A program made the translations under genes and the position numbers. This document shows, one piece after another, positions 6,766-13,663 of a DNA stretch of 18,665 nucleotides. This DNA is from Desulfobacterales bacterium (GTDB lineage Bacteria > Desulfobacterota > Desulfobacteria > Desulfobacterales > C00003106), in contig JAUVFC010000005.1 in NCBI GenBank assembly GCA_030594505.1, forward strand, positions 1 to 18,665, in the 5' to 3' direction. Every line of letters starts with the position of its first letter. Positions within the stretch are counted from its first letter, which is position 1. The notes beneath the pieces are model-generated. The model was not told the DNA's origin, made no database searches, and saw nothing but the letters and a program-made list of their open reading frames with translations.

Positions 6766-7260
6766 TTAATGCGCTCCTCCATAGATTAGCGGTTTGTAAT
6801 TAAACGCTTCGATCCTTTCCGGACAGTGGCAGGCTTCACAGTCCTTGGGAGTCAAGGTTGATTTTATATCGTCTTTGCTTTCCGTTTCTGCGTGAAGACT
6901 GCCCGGCCCATGACAGACCTCGCATCCTGCTATACTCAGACCGGGTGTTTCCGACTCTGACTTAAAGCCACCCGGCTTGCCGTATCCGGTTGTATGACAT
7001 TCGTAACAGGTCTTCAGCTCTTCTGCGGTCAGGCCTCTTTGCATCTTTTTTACGCTTTTATAGGAATTTCGTTTGTGCGCGTATTGCATAAAGCTTTCAT
7101 ATTCCTCTTCATGGCATTCCCCGCAAACATCCATGCCCACATAGGACTTGGTCGATTCGCACCACGCATTGTTTTGATTTCCATCCCGTAAAAAGGCTAA
7201 GGAGGCCAGAAAAGATATTAAAGCAATCATTGATAGATAAGCTTTGTTTCGACTACACAT
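6766..7260 (-). CDS. Tetraheme cytochrome c (cytochrome c554-like)
   Basis: A 164-residue exported protein. Residues about 8-33 are a hydrophobic signal segment (LSMIALISFLASLAFL), so the mature protein should be periplasmic or membrane-anchored. Four CxxCH heme-attachment motifs are visible: CGECH (46-50), CYECH (85-89), CEVCH (113-117) and CEACH (141-145). Their spacing and the VGMDVCGECHEEEYESF start resemble the cytochrome c554 domain found in many multiheme electron carriers. It probably transfers electrons in anaerobic respiration; the partner is not visible. The ATG is preceded by AAAGGAG at ideal spacing. It is transcribed in the same direction as the heme biosynthesis genes but separated from them by 402 bp of repeats. 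Confidence 0.9.
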   Translation of the reverse strand: MCSRNKAYLSMIALISFLASLAFLRDGNQNNAWCESTKSYVGMDVCGECHEEEYESFMQYAHKRNSYKSVKKMQRGLTAEELKTCYECHTTGYGKPGGFKSESETPGLSIAGCEVCHGPGSLHAETESKDDIKSTLTPKDCEACHCPERIEAFNYKPLIYGGAH

Positions 7261-7306
7261 AAGGCACTCCTTTACAATTCTGTTTTAATAGGAAACCTCA
7301 ATAGAT

Positions 7307-7335
7307 TATTTAACAAAGGAGGTATATTGATGCAA
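7307..7335 (-). promoter_or_regulatory. Putative sigma70-type promoter of the cytochrome gene
   Basis: On the - strand TTGCAT (7330-7335), a 17-base spacer and TAAATA (7307-7312) lie about 47 bp upstream of the start codon. The match to consensus is moderate and there is no experimental or comparative support. Confidence 0.3.
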
Positions 7336-7425
7336 GGTTTTTTGGGACTTTTCCAAAGGTTACTGTTTGTAACTATGCGAATTATTATTTTTCGGCCGGC
7401 TCCATATGAACTAAAACATCCATGA
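7330..7425 (+). CDS. Possible 31-residue small ORF with a perfect ribosome binding site
   Basis: ATG at 7330 is preceded by AAAGGAGGT (7314-7322) with seven bases between, the best Shine-Dalgarno match in the window. The frame encodes a short hydrophobic/basic peptide (begins MQGFLGLFQRLLFV) and stops with TGA at 7423-7425, running antisense into the 3' end of the cation diffusion facilitator gene. It may be chance; no known family is recognised. Confidence 0.2.
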   Translation: MQGFLGLFQRLLFVTMRIIIFRPAPYELKHP

Positions 7426-8263
7426 CTTCCGACAGTTCCGCAAAAATTCTATCTTCCACTTCTGTAGCAATCTTGTGCCCGGACTTTACCGTAATCTCGG
7501 GATCGACCTCTATATTAAAATCAACGATAATTTTGTTCCCGGAGTATCTGGCCCTCATCTGGCTAACCCGTATAACCCCCGGGGCACTCATTGCTGTCGC
7601 TTCTATCCTGTCAAGGATATGTGCCGCCGGAGCCGAGTCGATGATATCTCTTGACCCTTCCCACGCAATTTTGCCGCCGACCCAGAGGATAAAAAATGAC
7701 ACAATAAGCGCGGCATAGGAATCAAGGATATGCCACTCAGGACATACATAGGCTGCCCCGACCCCGATTAGAACAGCCAGGGACGAGAAGGCGTCTGATC
7801 GATGATGCCACGCGTTCCCGATCAATACGGAACTCTTGATTTTTTTACCGATGCGTCTTGTAAATCGAAATAATACCTCGTTCAACACGACGGAAATCAC
7901 TGCCACAACAATCGCTATCTTTTGGGGGGGGAGACCTTTGTGGTGATATATATTTAAAAAGGCATTTCGGGCTATAAGGACTCCTGTCCCTATAAGAAAA
8001 ATTCCAATAAACATTGCCGATAGGGTCTCAACCTTCCCATGTCCGTAGTGATGTTCCTCGTCTTTTGTTTTCCTTAAATATTTCAGTCCGATAAGCGCTA
8101 ACAGGTCGGTGAAAAAATCGGAGATACTATGCACGGCATCAGCTATAAGGGCATGACTATGTCCCCACACACCGCCAGCCAATTTAATGCCGAACAGGAA
8201 AAGGTTGGCAAAGATCCCTGTGACGGTTATGTGCACGCCTGATTTGTAGTCATGGTCTTTCAT
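7385..8263 (-). CDS. Cation diffusion facilitator family transporter
   Basis: A 292-residue inner-membrane metal/proton antiporter, probably exporting Zn, Fe, Mn or similar divalent cations. About six transmembrane segments fall within residues 10-200. The transport-site pairs are visible as ADAVHSISD (41-49; D42, H45, D49) and AWHHRSD (151-157; H153, D157). The loop signature HHYGHGKVE is at 71-79. A cytoplasmic C-terminal domain (about 205-292) contains VDFNIEVDPE. The frame is open further to an ATG at 8365, 7 bp after the gatA stop, which would add 34 residues unlike the family. The start at 8263 is chosen because homologues begin near this point; neither has a clear ribosome binding site. 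It is last in the argS-gatA gene run. Confidence 0.88.
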   Translation of the reverse strand: MKDHDYKSGVHITVTGIFANLFLFGIKLAGGVWGHSHALIADAVHSISDFFTDLLALIGLKYLRKTKDEEHHYGHGKVETLSAMFIGIFLIGTGVLIARNAFLNIYHHKGLPPQKIAIVVAVISVVLNEVLFRFTRRIGKKIKSSVLIGNAWHHRSDAFSSLAVLIGVGAAYVCPEWHILDSYAALIVSFFILWVGGKIAWEGSRDIIDSAPAAHILDRIEATAMSAPGVIRVSQMRARYSGNKIIVDFNIEVDPEITVKSGHKIATEVEDRIFAELSEVMDVLVHMEPAEK

Positions 8264-8372
8264 GGTAAAAATGTATTGAGTCCTGGAAATCCCGGGGGCC
8301 CGAGTCCATATCACTCCAAGAATAATGCCCCATTTTTGTGAATCAAAGCCGCCTACTCTGGCCATGGATTAT

Positions 8373-9827
8373 TTACAACTTGGGGCGTTGTGTATGATGA
8401 TCTGTCGCCTGTTCAAAATTATACGCTACTTTTAAGAGTTTTTCCTCATTAAAATGGTTCGCCAGGATTTGAAGCCCCACGGGGAGTCCCTCCCGGCTGA
8501 ACCCGCATGGAACCGAAATTCCCGGAATCCCGGCCAGGTTGGCGGAGATAGTAAAGATATCAGAGAGGTACATTGCGAGGGGCTCCTCTTTTTCGCCCAA
8601 CCTGAAGGCAGGCGTCGGCGCAACCGGTGTAAGGAGAACATCACATGCTTCAAACGCCTTTTTATAATCTTCCATTATTAATGTTCGCACTTGTGATGCC
8701 TTGCCGTAATATGCATCATAGTAACCTGCGGAAAGCGCATAGGTGCCAAGTATAATACGCCGCTGGACTTCTGTGCCAAGTCCCGTGGAACGTGTGCTTC
8801 TGTACATTTGCAGGAGGTCTTCCGAAGATTTGTCCCTAAAGCCATACTTTACGCCGTCGTATCGTGCCAGATTGGAGCTTGCCTCTGCCGGGGCAATGAG
8901 ATAATAGACGGCCACAGAATATTCAGCATGAGGAAGGATTACTTCCCGGCAGGTTGCACCCAGCCCTTCTATCACCTTTACCGCCTTTTGGATGGCGTCC
9001 GCAACATCAGGGTCTATCCCTTCTTTATCATATCCCGTGGGGATTCCGACAGTTACCCCTTTCAGGCCGGATACCAAGACCTTTGTATAGTCAGGAACCC
9101 CCCTGGGGACCGAGGTGGAATCGCTGGGATCATGACCGCTGATTACATTTAACAACAGGGCGGCGTCTGTGACGTCCTTTGCGATCGGGCCGATCTGATC
9201 GAGGGAGGATGCAAAAGCCACCAGGCCAAAACGAGACACCCTGCCATATGTTGGTTTCAATCCTACAACCCCACAGTGAGAAGCCGGCTGACGGATCGAG
9301 CCGCCGGTATCGGTTCCAAGTGATCCTATACACATGTCCGCGGCCGCCGCGGCCGCGGAACCGCCGCTCGACCCCCCCGGTATCCTCGCTACATCCCATG
9401 GATTTCGGGTTTTCTTGGTGGCGGAATTCTCTGTGGAAGATCCCATTCCAAATTCATCCAGATTGGTCTTCCCAACAATAACAGCGTGGGCCGCCTTCAA
9501 TTTTTGAACAACTGTACCGTCATAGGTCGGCACAAAACCTTCGAGGATTTTTGACGCACATGTGGTCGGGATACCCTTGGTGCAGATAATGTCTTTAATA
9601 GATAGGGGGATACCTGTAAGAGGCATACAATCCCCGTTTTTGATACTCTCATCAGCCACATCCGCATGGGCCAGCGCTTGGTCCTTAGTTACGGTTATAT
9701 AAGCTCCGATACGATCTTCTACTGCCTCAATCCGATCCAATACCGATTCAGTAAGCTCTCTTGAGCTGATCTCTTTCTTCTTCAAAAGCTCATGTGCGTC
9801 ATGAATGGTCAATCTGTATAATTCCAT
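8373..9827 (-). CDS. gatA: Asp/Glu-tRNA amidotransferase subunit A
   Basis: 484 residues, normal for GatA, the amidase subunit that releases ammonia from glutamine so that GatB can amidate Glu-tRNA(Gln) or Asp-tRNA(Asn). The amidase signature is complete: GIPLSIKDI with K78, GGSSGGSAAA with cis-serine S153, and GTDTGGSIRQP with nucleophile S177. The C-terminal GISVPCGFSREGLPVGLQI and TDHHTQRPKL match the family. The start ATG follows AAAGGG at acceptable distance. It lies downstream of gatC on the same strand, but the 169-bp gap is filled by a palindromic repeat. gatB is not in this window, so the complex must be completed from elsewhere. Confidence 0.97.
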   Translation of the reverse strand: MELYRLTIHDAHELLKKKEISSRELTESVLDRIEAVEDRIGAYITVTKDQALAHADVADESIKNGDCMPLTGIPLSIKDIICTKGIPTTCASKILEGFVPTYDGTVVQKLKAAHAVIVGKTNLDEFGMGSSTENSATKKTRNPWDVARIPGGSSGGSAAAAAADMCIGSLGTDTGGSIRQPASHCGVVGLKPTYGRVSRFGLVAFASSLDQIGPIAKDVTDAALLLNVISGHDPSDSTSVPRGVPDYTKVLVSGLKGVTVGIPTGYDKEGIDPDVADAIQKAVKVIEGLGATCREVILPHAEYSVAVYYLIAPAEASSNLARYDGVKYGFRDKSSEDLLQMYRSTRSTGLGTEVQRRIILGTYALSAGYYDAYYGKASQVRTLIMEDYKKAFEACDVLLTPVAPTPAFRLGEKEEPLAMYLSDIFTISANLAGIPGISVPCGFSREGLPVGLQILANHFNEEKLLKVAYNFEQATDHHTQRPKL

Positions 9828-9864
9828 GGATATTACCCTTTGTCTAAAAATCTATATTTTTTTA

Positions 9865-9999
9865 TAGCCTGGAAGAGGTGGTTTTTGGCTCAAGACAAGG
9901 CCGCACAAGGGATTACACCGCAGGCGTAGCCCTGCTACGTCGAGGATGGAATCGCGCGGAGAACGCCGTATTGAGTCAAAAAATGCCTCTTCCAGACTA
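9865..9999 (-). repeat. Palindromic repeat family B, copy 1 (between gatC and gatA)
   Basis: The outer arms (about 9865-9892 and 9971-9999) are inverted repeats: TAGYCTGGAAGAGG at both ends read inward, then TTTTTGRCTCAA. The core carries GCGTAGC-CCT-GCTACGT as a central hairpin and shares long stretches with copy 2 at 11061-11207 (AAGACAAGGCCGCACAA; CTACGTCGAGGAT; GCGGAGAACGC). On the - strand the first bases of the element, TAG, are the gatC stop codon. It would be transcribed as a large structured segment within the operon mRNA. Confidence 0.75.
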
Positions 10000-10281
10000 T
10001 AAAACTTTGGGGACCACAAACATATCATCCTCCGTTTGCGGCGCGTTGGAAAGTGCCGCTTCAGCAGATATGGAGGGGCGCATCTCATCTTCGCGAAATG
10101 CATTGGTGATCGAAATAGCATGTGATGCAGGAGGAATACCCTCAGTATTTAAGCGGTTCAATTTCTCAATATAGGCCAGGATATCCCCTACTTGTTTGGT
10201 GAAGAGTTCAACCGACTCCTCGTCCATTTGAAGCCTGGCCAATTTTGCCACATGAGCTATCTCCTCTTTTGTAATCCTCAT
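9997..10281 (-). CDS. gatC: Asp/Glu-tRNA amidotransferase subunit C
   Basis: 94 residues, the standard size of GatC, the small subunit that wraps around and stabilises GatA-GatB. It shows the family pattern: IAHVAKLARLQMDEE (8-22), a helix QVGDILAYIEKLNRL (30-44), NAFREDEMRPS, and the end LSNAPQTEDDMFVVPKVL. The ATG lies 5 bp after the stop codon of the SPOR-domain gene, so the two are almost certainly co-transcribed. The TAG stop codon coincides with the outer end of a palindromic repeat. Confidence 0.95.
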   Translation of the reverse strand: MRITKEEIAHVAKLARLQMDEESVELFTKQVGDILAYIEKLNRLNTEGIPPASHAISITNAFREDEMRPSISAEAALSNAPQTEDDMFVVPKVL

Positions 10282-10286
10282 AGGTT

Positions 10287-10964
10287 TTAGCCTTTTCCTT
10301 TCTTTCCTTTTCCTCCGGGAGTCTTTAACACTATAGGGTCGAATTTTTCTTCCTGACGCAATCGGTTCAACATTTTTTGGGCATCGGCAAAAGAGTTAAA
10401 ATGTCCTACACACACCCTATGCCACATTCCCCTTTCAGGGATCTGCAGTGTATACCCATACGCATCGTACCCCTTTTTCTGTAGACGATGAACAAGTTTT
10501 TCAGCCTGTCTGGAATTCTTCAGAGAAGCGACCTGAAGCGTTAAGGTCCCTCCTTTTTTTGTGACAACTGTTTTCCCTTCGGCAATCGATGTGGTCTTTT
10601 GTTTCTTTATCCGGACAGGAGCCGGTACGCTATTCTTTAACCGCGCTTGTTCCTTTTTCTCTGTAAGGGTCTCATAAAAATCCAATACCGGTTTTTTTAA
10701 GAACTCTTTTGCTTCTTTCTCGGCCTGCTTTTTTTCTTTTTGAAAAAGTTCCCCTTGAAGGGATATTAACTCTTTTTGTAATTTTTCTACATCAAACCTG
10801 ACGGGTGAAGTCCCCCGGCCAACCATTACACCCAGGAAAAACATCCATACAGCTATCGCGACTACACCGCATATCCACAAAAAAAACCTTTTTCGGGCCA
10901 ATACGATATCGGCCTTTTTAGGACTCTTGTCAGCTGGTTTTTTATCTGTTTTTTTTGTCGTCAT
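10287..10964 (-). CDS. SPOR-domain membrane protein
   Basis: A 225-residue inner-membrane protein with a lysine-rich cytoplasmic N-terminus (1-26), one transmembrane helix (about 27-48, FFLWICGVVAIAVWMFFLGV), a charged, probably coiled-coil, periplasmic stretch (about 57-115), and a C-terminal SPOR domain (about 140-216; LTLQVASLKNSRQAEKLVHRL, RVCVGHFNSFADAQKML). SPOR domains bind denuded glycan strands at division septa, so a role in septal cell-wall processing is likely. The start ATG at 10964 follows AAGG at five bases. A longer frame to 11108 would add 48 residues encoded mostly by intergenic repeat and is rejected. Its position between argS and gatC, tightly coupled to the latter, is unusual in function but clear in sequence. 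Confidence 0.85.
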   Translation of the reverse strand: MTTKKTDKKPADKSPKKADIVLARKRFFLWICGVVAIAVWMFFLGVMVGRGTSPVRFDVEKLQKELISLQGELFQKEKKQAEKEAKEFLKKPVLDFYETLTEKKEQARLKNSVPAPVRIKKQKTTSIAEGKTVVTKKGGTLTLQVASLKNSRQAEKLVHRLQKKGYDAYGYTLQIPERGMWHRVCVGHFNSFADAQKMLNRLRQEEKFDPIVLKTPGGKGKKGKG

Positions 10965-11005
10965 AGCAACCTTGATAAACCCGAGAAGATTTGTTGTAAA
11001 CTTAT

Positions 11006-11052
11006 TTTTTCGTGTCCGTGTCGGTAACATCAGGTTTATCGGACACGAAAAA
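11006..11052. repeat. 13-bp perfect inverted repeat upstream of the SPOR gene
   Basis: TTTTTCGTGTCCG (11006-11018) and CGGACACGAAAAA (11040-11052) form a perfect stem with a 21-base loop between argS and the SPOR gene. Flanking A and T runs give it some terminator-like character in either direction, which might partly separate argS from the downstream genes. Confidence 0.5.
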
Positions 11053-11060
11053 TTTTCACA

Positions 11061-11207
11061 TAGTGTCCATTCAGAAATGGTAGATTTTGTCCCAAGACAA
11101 GGCCGCACAAAGGTTTATACCGGAGGCGTAGCCACGCTACGTCGAGGATAGAAACCTGCGGAGAACGCAGTATCGGGGCAAAATCTGCCGTTTCTGAATG
11201 GACACTA
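11061..11207 (-). repeat. Palindromic repeat family B, copy 2 (between argS and SPOR gene)
   Basis: The outer arms TAGTGTCCATTCAGAAA (11061-11077) and its exact reverse complement (11191-11207) enclose a core shared with copy 1: CAAGACAAGGCCGCACAA, a central GCGTAGC-CAC-GCTACGT hairpin, GTCGAGGAT, and GCGGAGAACGC. The arms are complementary within the copy but differ from those of copy 1. On the - strand the first three bases, TAG, are the argS stop codon. Confidence 0.75.
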
Positions 11208-12881
11208 CATAGTTTCCGGCGCCGCCACCCCCATCAGTTGCAGACCGTTGCGGACAATGATACGAACCGCTGAGACCATATAGAGACGGGCCGCGGTTAG
11301 CGTCCGTTCATCTGTAAGCACCCTGTGTTTATTATAATAGCTGTGAAATGTAGCTGCCAGTTCCGTCAGGTAAAACGGGATCCTGTGTGGTTCCATAAGC
11401 TTTGCGCTTTCTGCCGCAACAGCGGGATAATGTGCCATACACTTTATCAGCGCAAGCTCTTCCGGTTCTTTCAATTGCGTAAGATCGACGGAGTCACCGG
11501 AGGACGGCGGTTTTATACCATCGGCATGGGCCTTTCTCAGTATGCTCGATATCCTGGCGTGGACGTATTGCACATAGTACACCGGATTGTCATTTGACTG
11601 GCGTTTTGCCAGCTCCAGATCAAAATCAAGTGGACTGTCGTACCTCCGGGTCAAAAAAATAAAGCGAGCCGCATCCCTGCCGACCTCATCTATAACGGCA
11701 CGCAACGTAACGAATTCCCCGGCCCTCGTGGACATCGCAACCGGATTGCCGCCACGAAGGAGATTGACCAACTGGATCAGGATGATTTTCAATTTCTCCT
11801 TTTCATACTCCATTGCTTCAACGCACGCACTTATCCTGGGGATATACCCGTGGTGGTCAGCGCCCCAGATATCGATAATCCGGTCAAACTTTCGTCTTAA
11901 TTTGTCCCGATGATAGGCGATATCCGAGGCAAAGTAGGTGGTAATCCCGTTGGTCCTGACAACCACCCTGTCTTTTTCATCCCCGAAGTCAGTGGTGCGG
12001 AACCAGAGCGCCCCGTCTTTTTCATAAATTGTCCCCTGATCTTTGAAGCTTTGGAGGGCTTTATCCACGGCGCCGGTGTCAAAGAGACTCTGTTCGCTGA
12101 ACCAGTTATCAAATGTGACGCCAAAGTCGATTAAATCTTGTTTTATTCCATTTAATATATTTGAGGCGGCAAATTTCGCGCAGAAAGCCACAGCCTCATC
12201 CTCGGAGATTTCCAGCAAATGCCGGCCTTCCTTTTCAGCGACTGCCTGTGCTGTTTCCCGTATATAATCTCCCTGATAACAATCTGCTGGAAAGTCAATG
12301 CTTGCGCCGTGAAACTCCTGATATCTGAGAAATACCGACAGTCCCAACGTGTGTATCTGACGACCCGAGTCGTTTATATAATACTCTTTTTCAACCTCAT
12401 ACCCCGAAGCCCTTAAAATGCTGCACAGAGCGTCTCCCACTATGGCCCCTCTGCCATGCCCAACGTGCAAGGGCCCTGTGGGATTGGCGCTCACGAACTC
12501 TATCTGTATCTTCCGGCCTTTTCCGATATCGGAACGCCCATAAGCATAATCTGACTCGTGGATCTGCCTGAGAACCCTGTGCCAGTATTCATTGCTAATA
12601 AAAAAGTTGATAAATCCCGGCCCTGCAATCTCTGTTCGGGCAAGGAGATGGTCGGTGTCATTGATCGCGTTCAGAATAGTTTGCGCAACCTCCCGTGGAG
12701 GACGTTTTTGCAATCCCGCCATTGCCATGGCGACATTTGTGGCAAAGTCACCGTGCGCGGGCAACTTCGGCGCCTCCAACTCCACCGGCGGAACAGGGAC
12801 TCGGCGCAACTCTCCCTTTTCAACCCCAATTTTTAGTGCCTGGAGGATAAGCCCTTGGAGTTTTTCTTTTATATCTTCCAT
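11205..12881 (-). CDS. argS: Arginyl-tRNA synthetase
   Basis: 558 residues, typical for bacterial ArgRS, a class I enzyme that charges tRNA(Arg). The N-terminal ArgRS-specific domain (about 1-95) contains PAHGDFATNVAMAMA. The catalytic domain begins with IEFVSANPTGPLHVGHGRGA, the HIGH motif being HVGH at 139-142. It continues with YYINDSGRQI, IDIWGADHHGYIPR and VAMSTRAGEFVTL, the degenerate KMSK region usual in this family. The C-terminal anticodon-binding domain (about 440-558) includes YYVQYVHARISSI and ends GLQLMGVAAPETM. The ATG has only a distant GAGGG upstream. The stop codon overlaps a palindromic repeat, which separates it by 240 bp from the SPOR gene on the same strand. Confidence 0.97.
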   Translation of the reverse strand: MEDIKEKLQGLILQALKIGVEKGELRRVPVPPVELEAPKLPAHGDFATNVAMAMAGLQKRPPREVAQTILNAINDTDHLLARTEIAGPGFINFFISNEYWHRVLRQIHESDYAYGRSDIGKGRKIQIEFVSANPTGPLHVGHGRGAIVGDALCSILRASGYEVEKEYYINDSGRQIHTLGLSVFLRYQEFHGASIDFPADCYQGDYIRETAQAVAEKEGRHLLEISEDEAVAFCAKFAASNILNGIKQDLIDFGVTFDNWFSEQSLFDTGAVDKALQSFKDQGTIYEKDGALWFRTTDFGDEKDRVVVRTNGITTYFASDIAYHRDKLRRKFDRIIDIWGADHHGYIPRISACVEAMEYEKEKLKIILIQLVNLLRGGNPVAMSTRAGEFVTLRAVIDEVGRDAARFIFLTRRYDSPLDFDLELAKRQSNDNPVYYVQYVHARISSILRKAHADGIKPPSSGDSVDLTQLKEPEELALIKCMAHYPAVAAESAKLMEPHRIPFYLTELAATFHSYYNKHRVLTDERTLTAARLYMVSAVRIIVRNGLQLMGVAAPETM

Positions 12882-12906
12882 GCTGTTATATTATCCCTCT
12901 TTTCAA

Positions 12907-12945
12907 CAAAATAATCTCGTAAAAAAATTTTACGAGATTATTTTG
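12907..12945. repeat. Perfect 18-bp palindrome related to family A ends
   Basis: CAAAATAATCTCGTAAAA and its exact reverse complement are separated by AAA. The inner part ATCTCGTAAAA matches the terminal sequence of the element at 16121, so this is probably two family A ends joined back to back. It lies between the divergent argS and response-regulator genes, a place where a terminator would make no sense; a regulatory role is possible. Confidence 0.6.
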
Positions 12946-13021
12946 TGTTTCTCAAATAAAATTTTATTTTGTAATGTTTTTTCAAAACCAAGTCAAGTGT
13001 GAAACCAGCGCCTTTTTCTTC

Positions 13022-13050
13022 TTGATCAAACTATATAAAAATCATATTAT
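13022..13050 (+). promoter_or_regulatory. Putative sigma70-type promoter of the response-regulator gene
   Basis: TTGATC (13022-13027), a 17-base spacer and TATTAT (13045-13050) lie in an AT-rich stretch about 80 bp before the likely start codon. Spacing is optimal and the hexamers are close to consensus. Confidence 0.4.
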
Positions 13051-13130
13051 TAATTTAACAAGATAGGGGTTTCTATTTGTTGGTTAATTCTTAGTTATGG
13101 TTTCAAAGCAGGGCAGTGAAGGGAGCTGTG

Positions 13131-13466
13131 GTGAAGAAAAAAATTTTAATCATTGATGATAATGATGAATTAAGACTATTTTTGAAAAAGGCTCTGGAAA
13201 AACAGGGACATACGGTTATTCCTTCAGCAGACACAATAAGCGCTATAGAACGTTTAATAGCCAATGATGATGTAGATGTGATAATAACAGATTATAGAGT
13301 GGGACCTCTTGATGACGACATCTGGCTGAAATTCTTGAAAAAATTTTACGGGGACAAAAAAGTTATAATAATAAGTGGTTATGCTCTTAAAGAATTCGGG
13401 TATGAAGATATAAAATATATAAAAAAACCATTTGATTTATCCGAGTTATTAGACGAATTTGAATAA
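13131..13466 (+). CDS. Single-domain response regulator (receiver domain only)
   Basis: 111 residues forming one CheY-like receiver domain with no output domain. The acidic pocket D9-D10 (ILIIDDND), phospho-acceptor D54 (IITDYRVGPL), S82 (IIISGY) and K99 (IKKPFD) are all present, so it should accept phosphate from a histidine kinase. None is nearby, making it an orphan. The start GTG at 13131 is chosen because GGGAG lies five bases upstream; in-frame GTG codons at 13116 and 13128 are alternatives. The gene and its surroundings are visibly more AT-rich, with AAA, ATA and TTT codons, than the neighbouring argS and alr genes. This may reflect transfer or relaxed composition. Confidence 0.88.
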   Translation: MKKKILIIDDNDELRLFLKKALEKQGHTVIPSADTISAIERLIANDDVDVIITDYRVGPLDDDIWLKFLKKFYGDKKVIIISGYALKEFGYEDIKYIKKPFDLSELLDEFE

Positions 13467-13598
13467 GCGCATATTCCTTATAATTATGGTCTCACTGTTG
13501 CTCCAAGCCCTCAAGGGACTTTGAGCAAATGAGTCGGAAAACTTCTTCCCTGATTCCAACCAAGATATCCCGCAGAATAGAACGGCGCCAAAAACCAC

Positions 13599-13614
13599 TT
13601 GATTTATAAATCAA
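13599..13614. promoter_or_regulatory. Perfect 16-bp palindrome upstream of alr (possible operator)
   Basis: TTGATTTATAAATCAA is a perfect dyad centred about 58 bp upstream of the alr start codon, a typical size and place for a dimeric repressor site. No cognate regulator can be named. Confidence 0.35.
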
Positions 13615-13663
13615 TATGTAACATTCTTTTGAAAAATTTGGGAGGGGCCTCCGTTTGTGACTT

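Noticed and set aside
8808..9152. 114-codon open frame on the + strand inside gatA
   Set aside because: Antisense shadow of a conserved gene; product is not recognisable.
9901..9970. Integron attC-like site or tRNA-like fold in the family B core
   Set aside because: The central GTAGC/GCTAC hairpin lacks attC R and L box structure, and no tRNA cloverleaf with T-loop can be drawn; a dispersed repeat explains it better.
10965..11108. N-terminal extension of the SPOR protein to an upstream ATG
   Set aside because: The added residues are encoded by the family B repeat and gap sequence, and a good ribosome binding site precedes the internal ATG at 10964.
12907..12945. Bidirectional rho-independent terminator
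   Set aside because: The hairpin is AT-rich and lies between divergent genes, upstream of both, where a terminator has no function; it matches family A repeat ends.
12592..13002. 136-codon + strand frame over the argS 5' end and the intergenic palindrome
   Set aside because: Mostly antisense to argS and then repeat sequence; no start signal.
13500..13526. Imperfect hairpin downstream of the response regulator as a terminator
   Set aside because: GCTC...GAGC stem has mismatches and no T-run follows on either strand.
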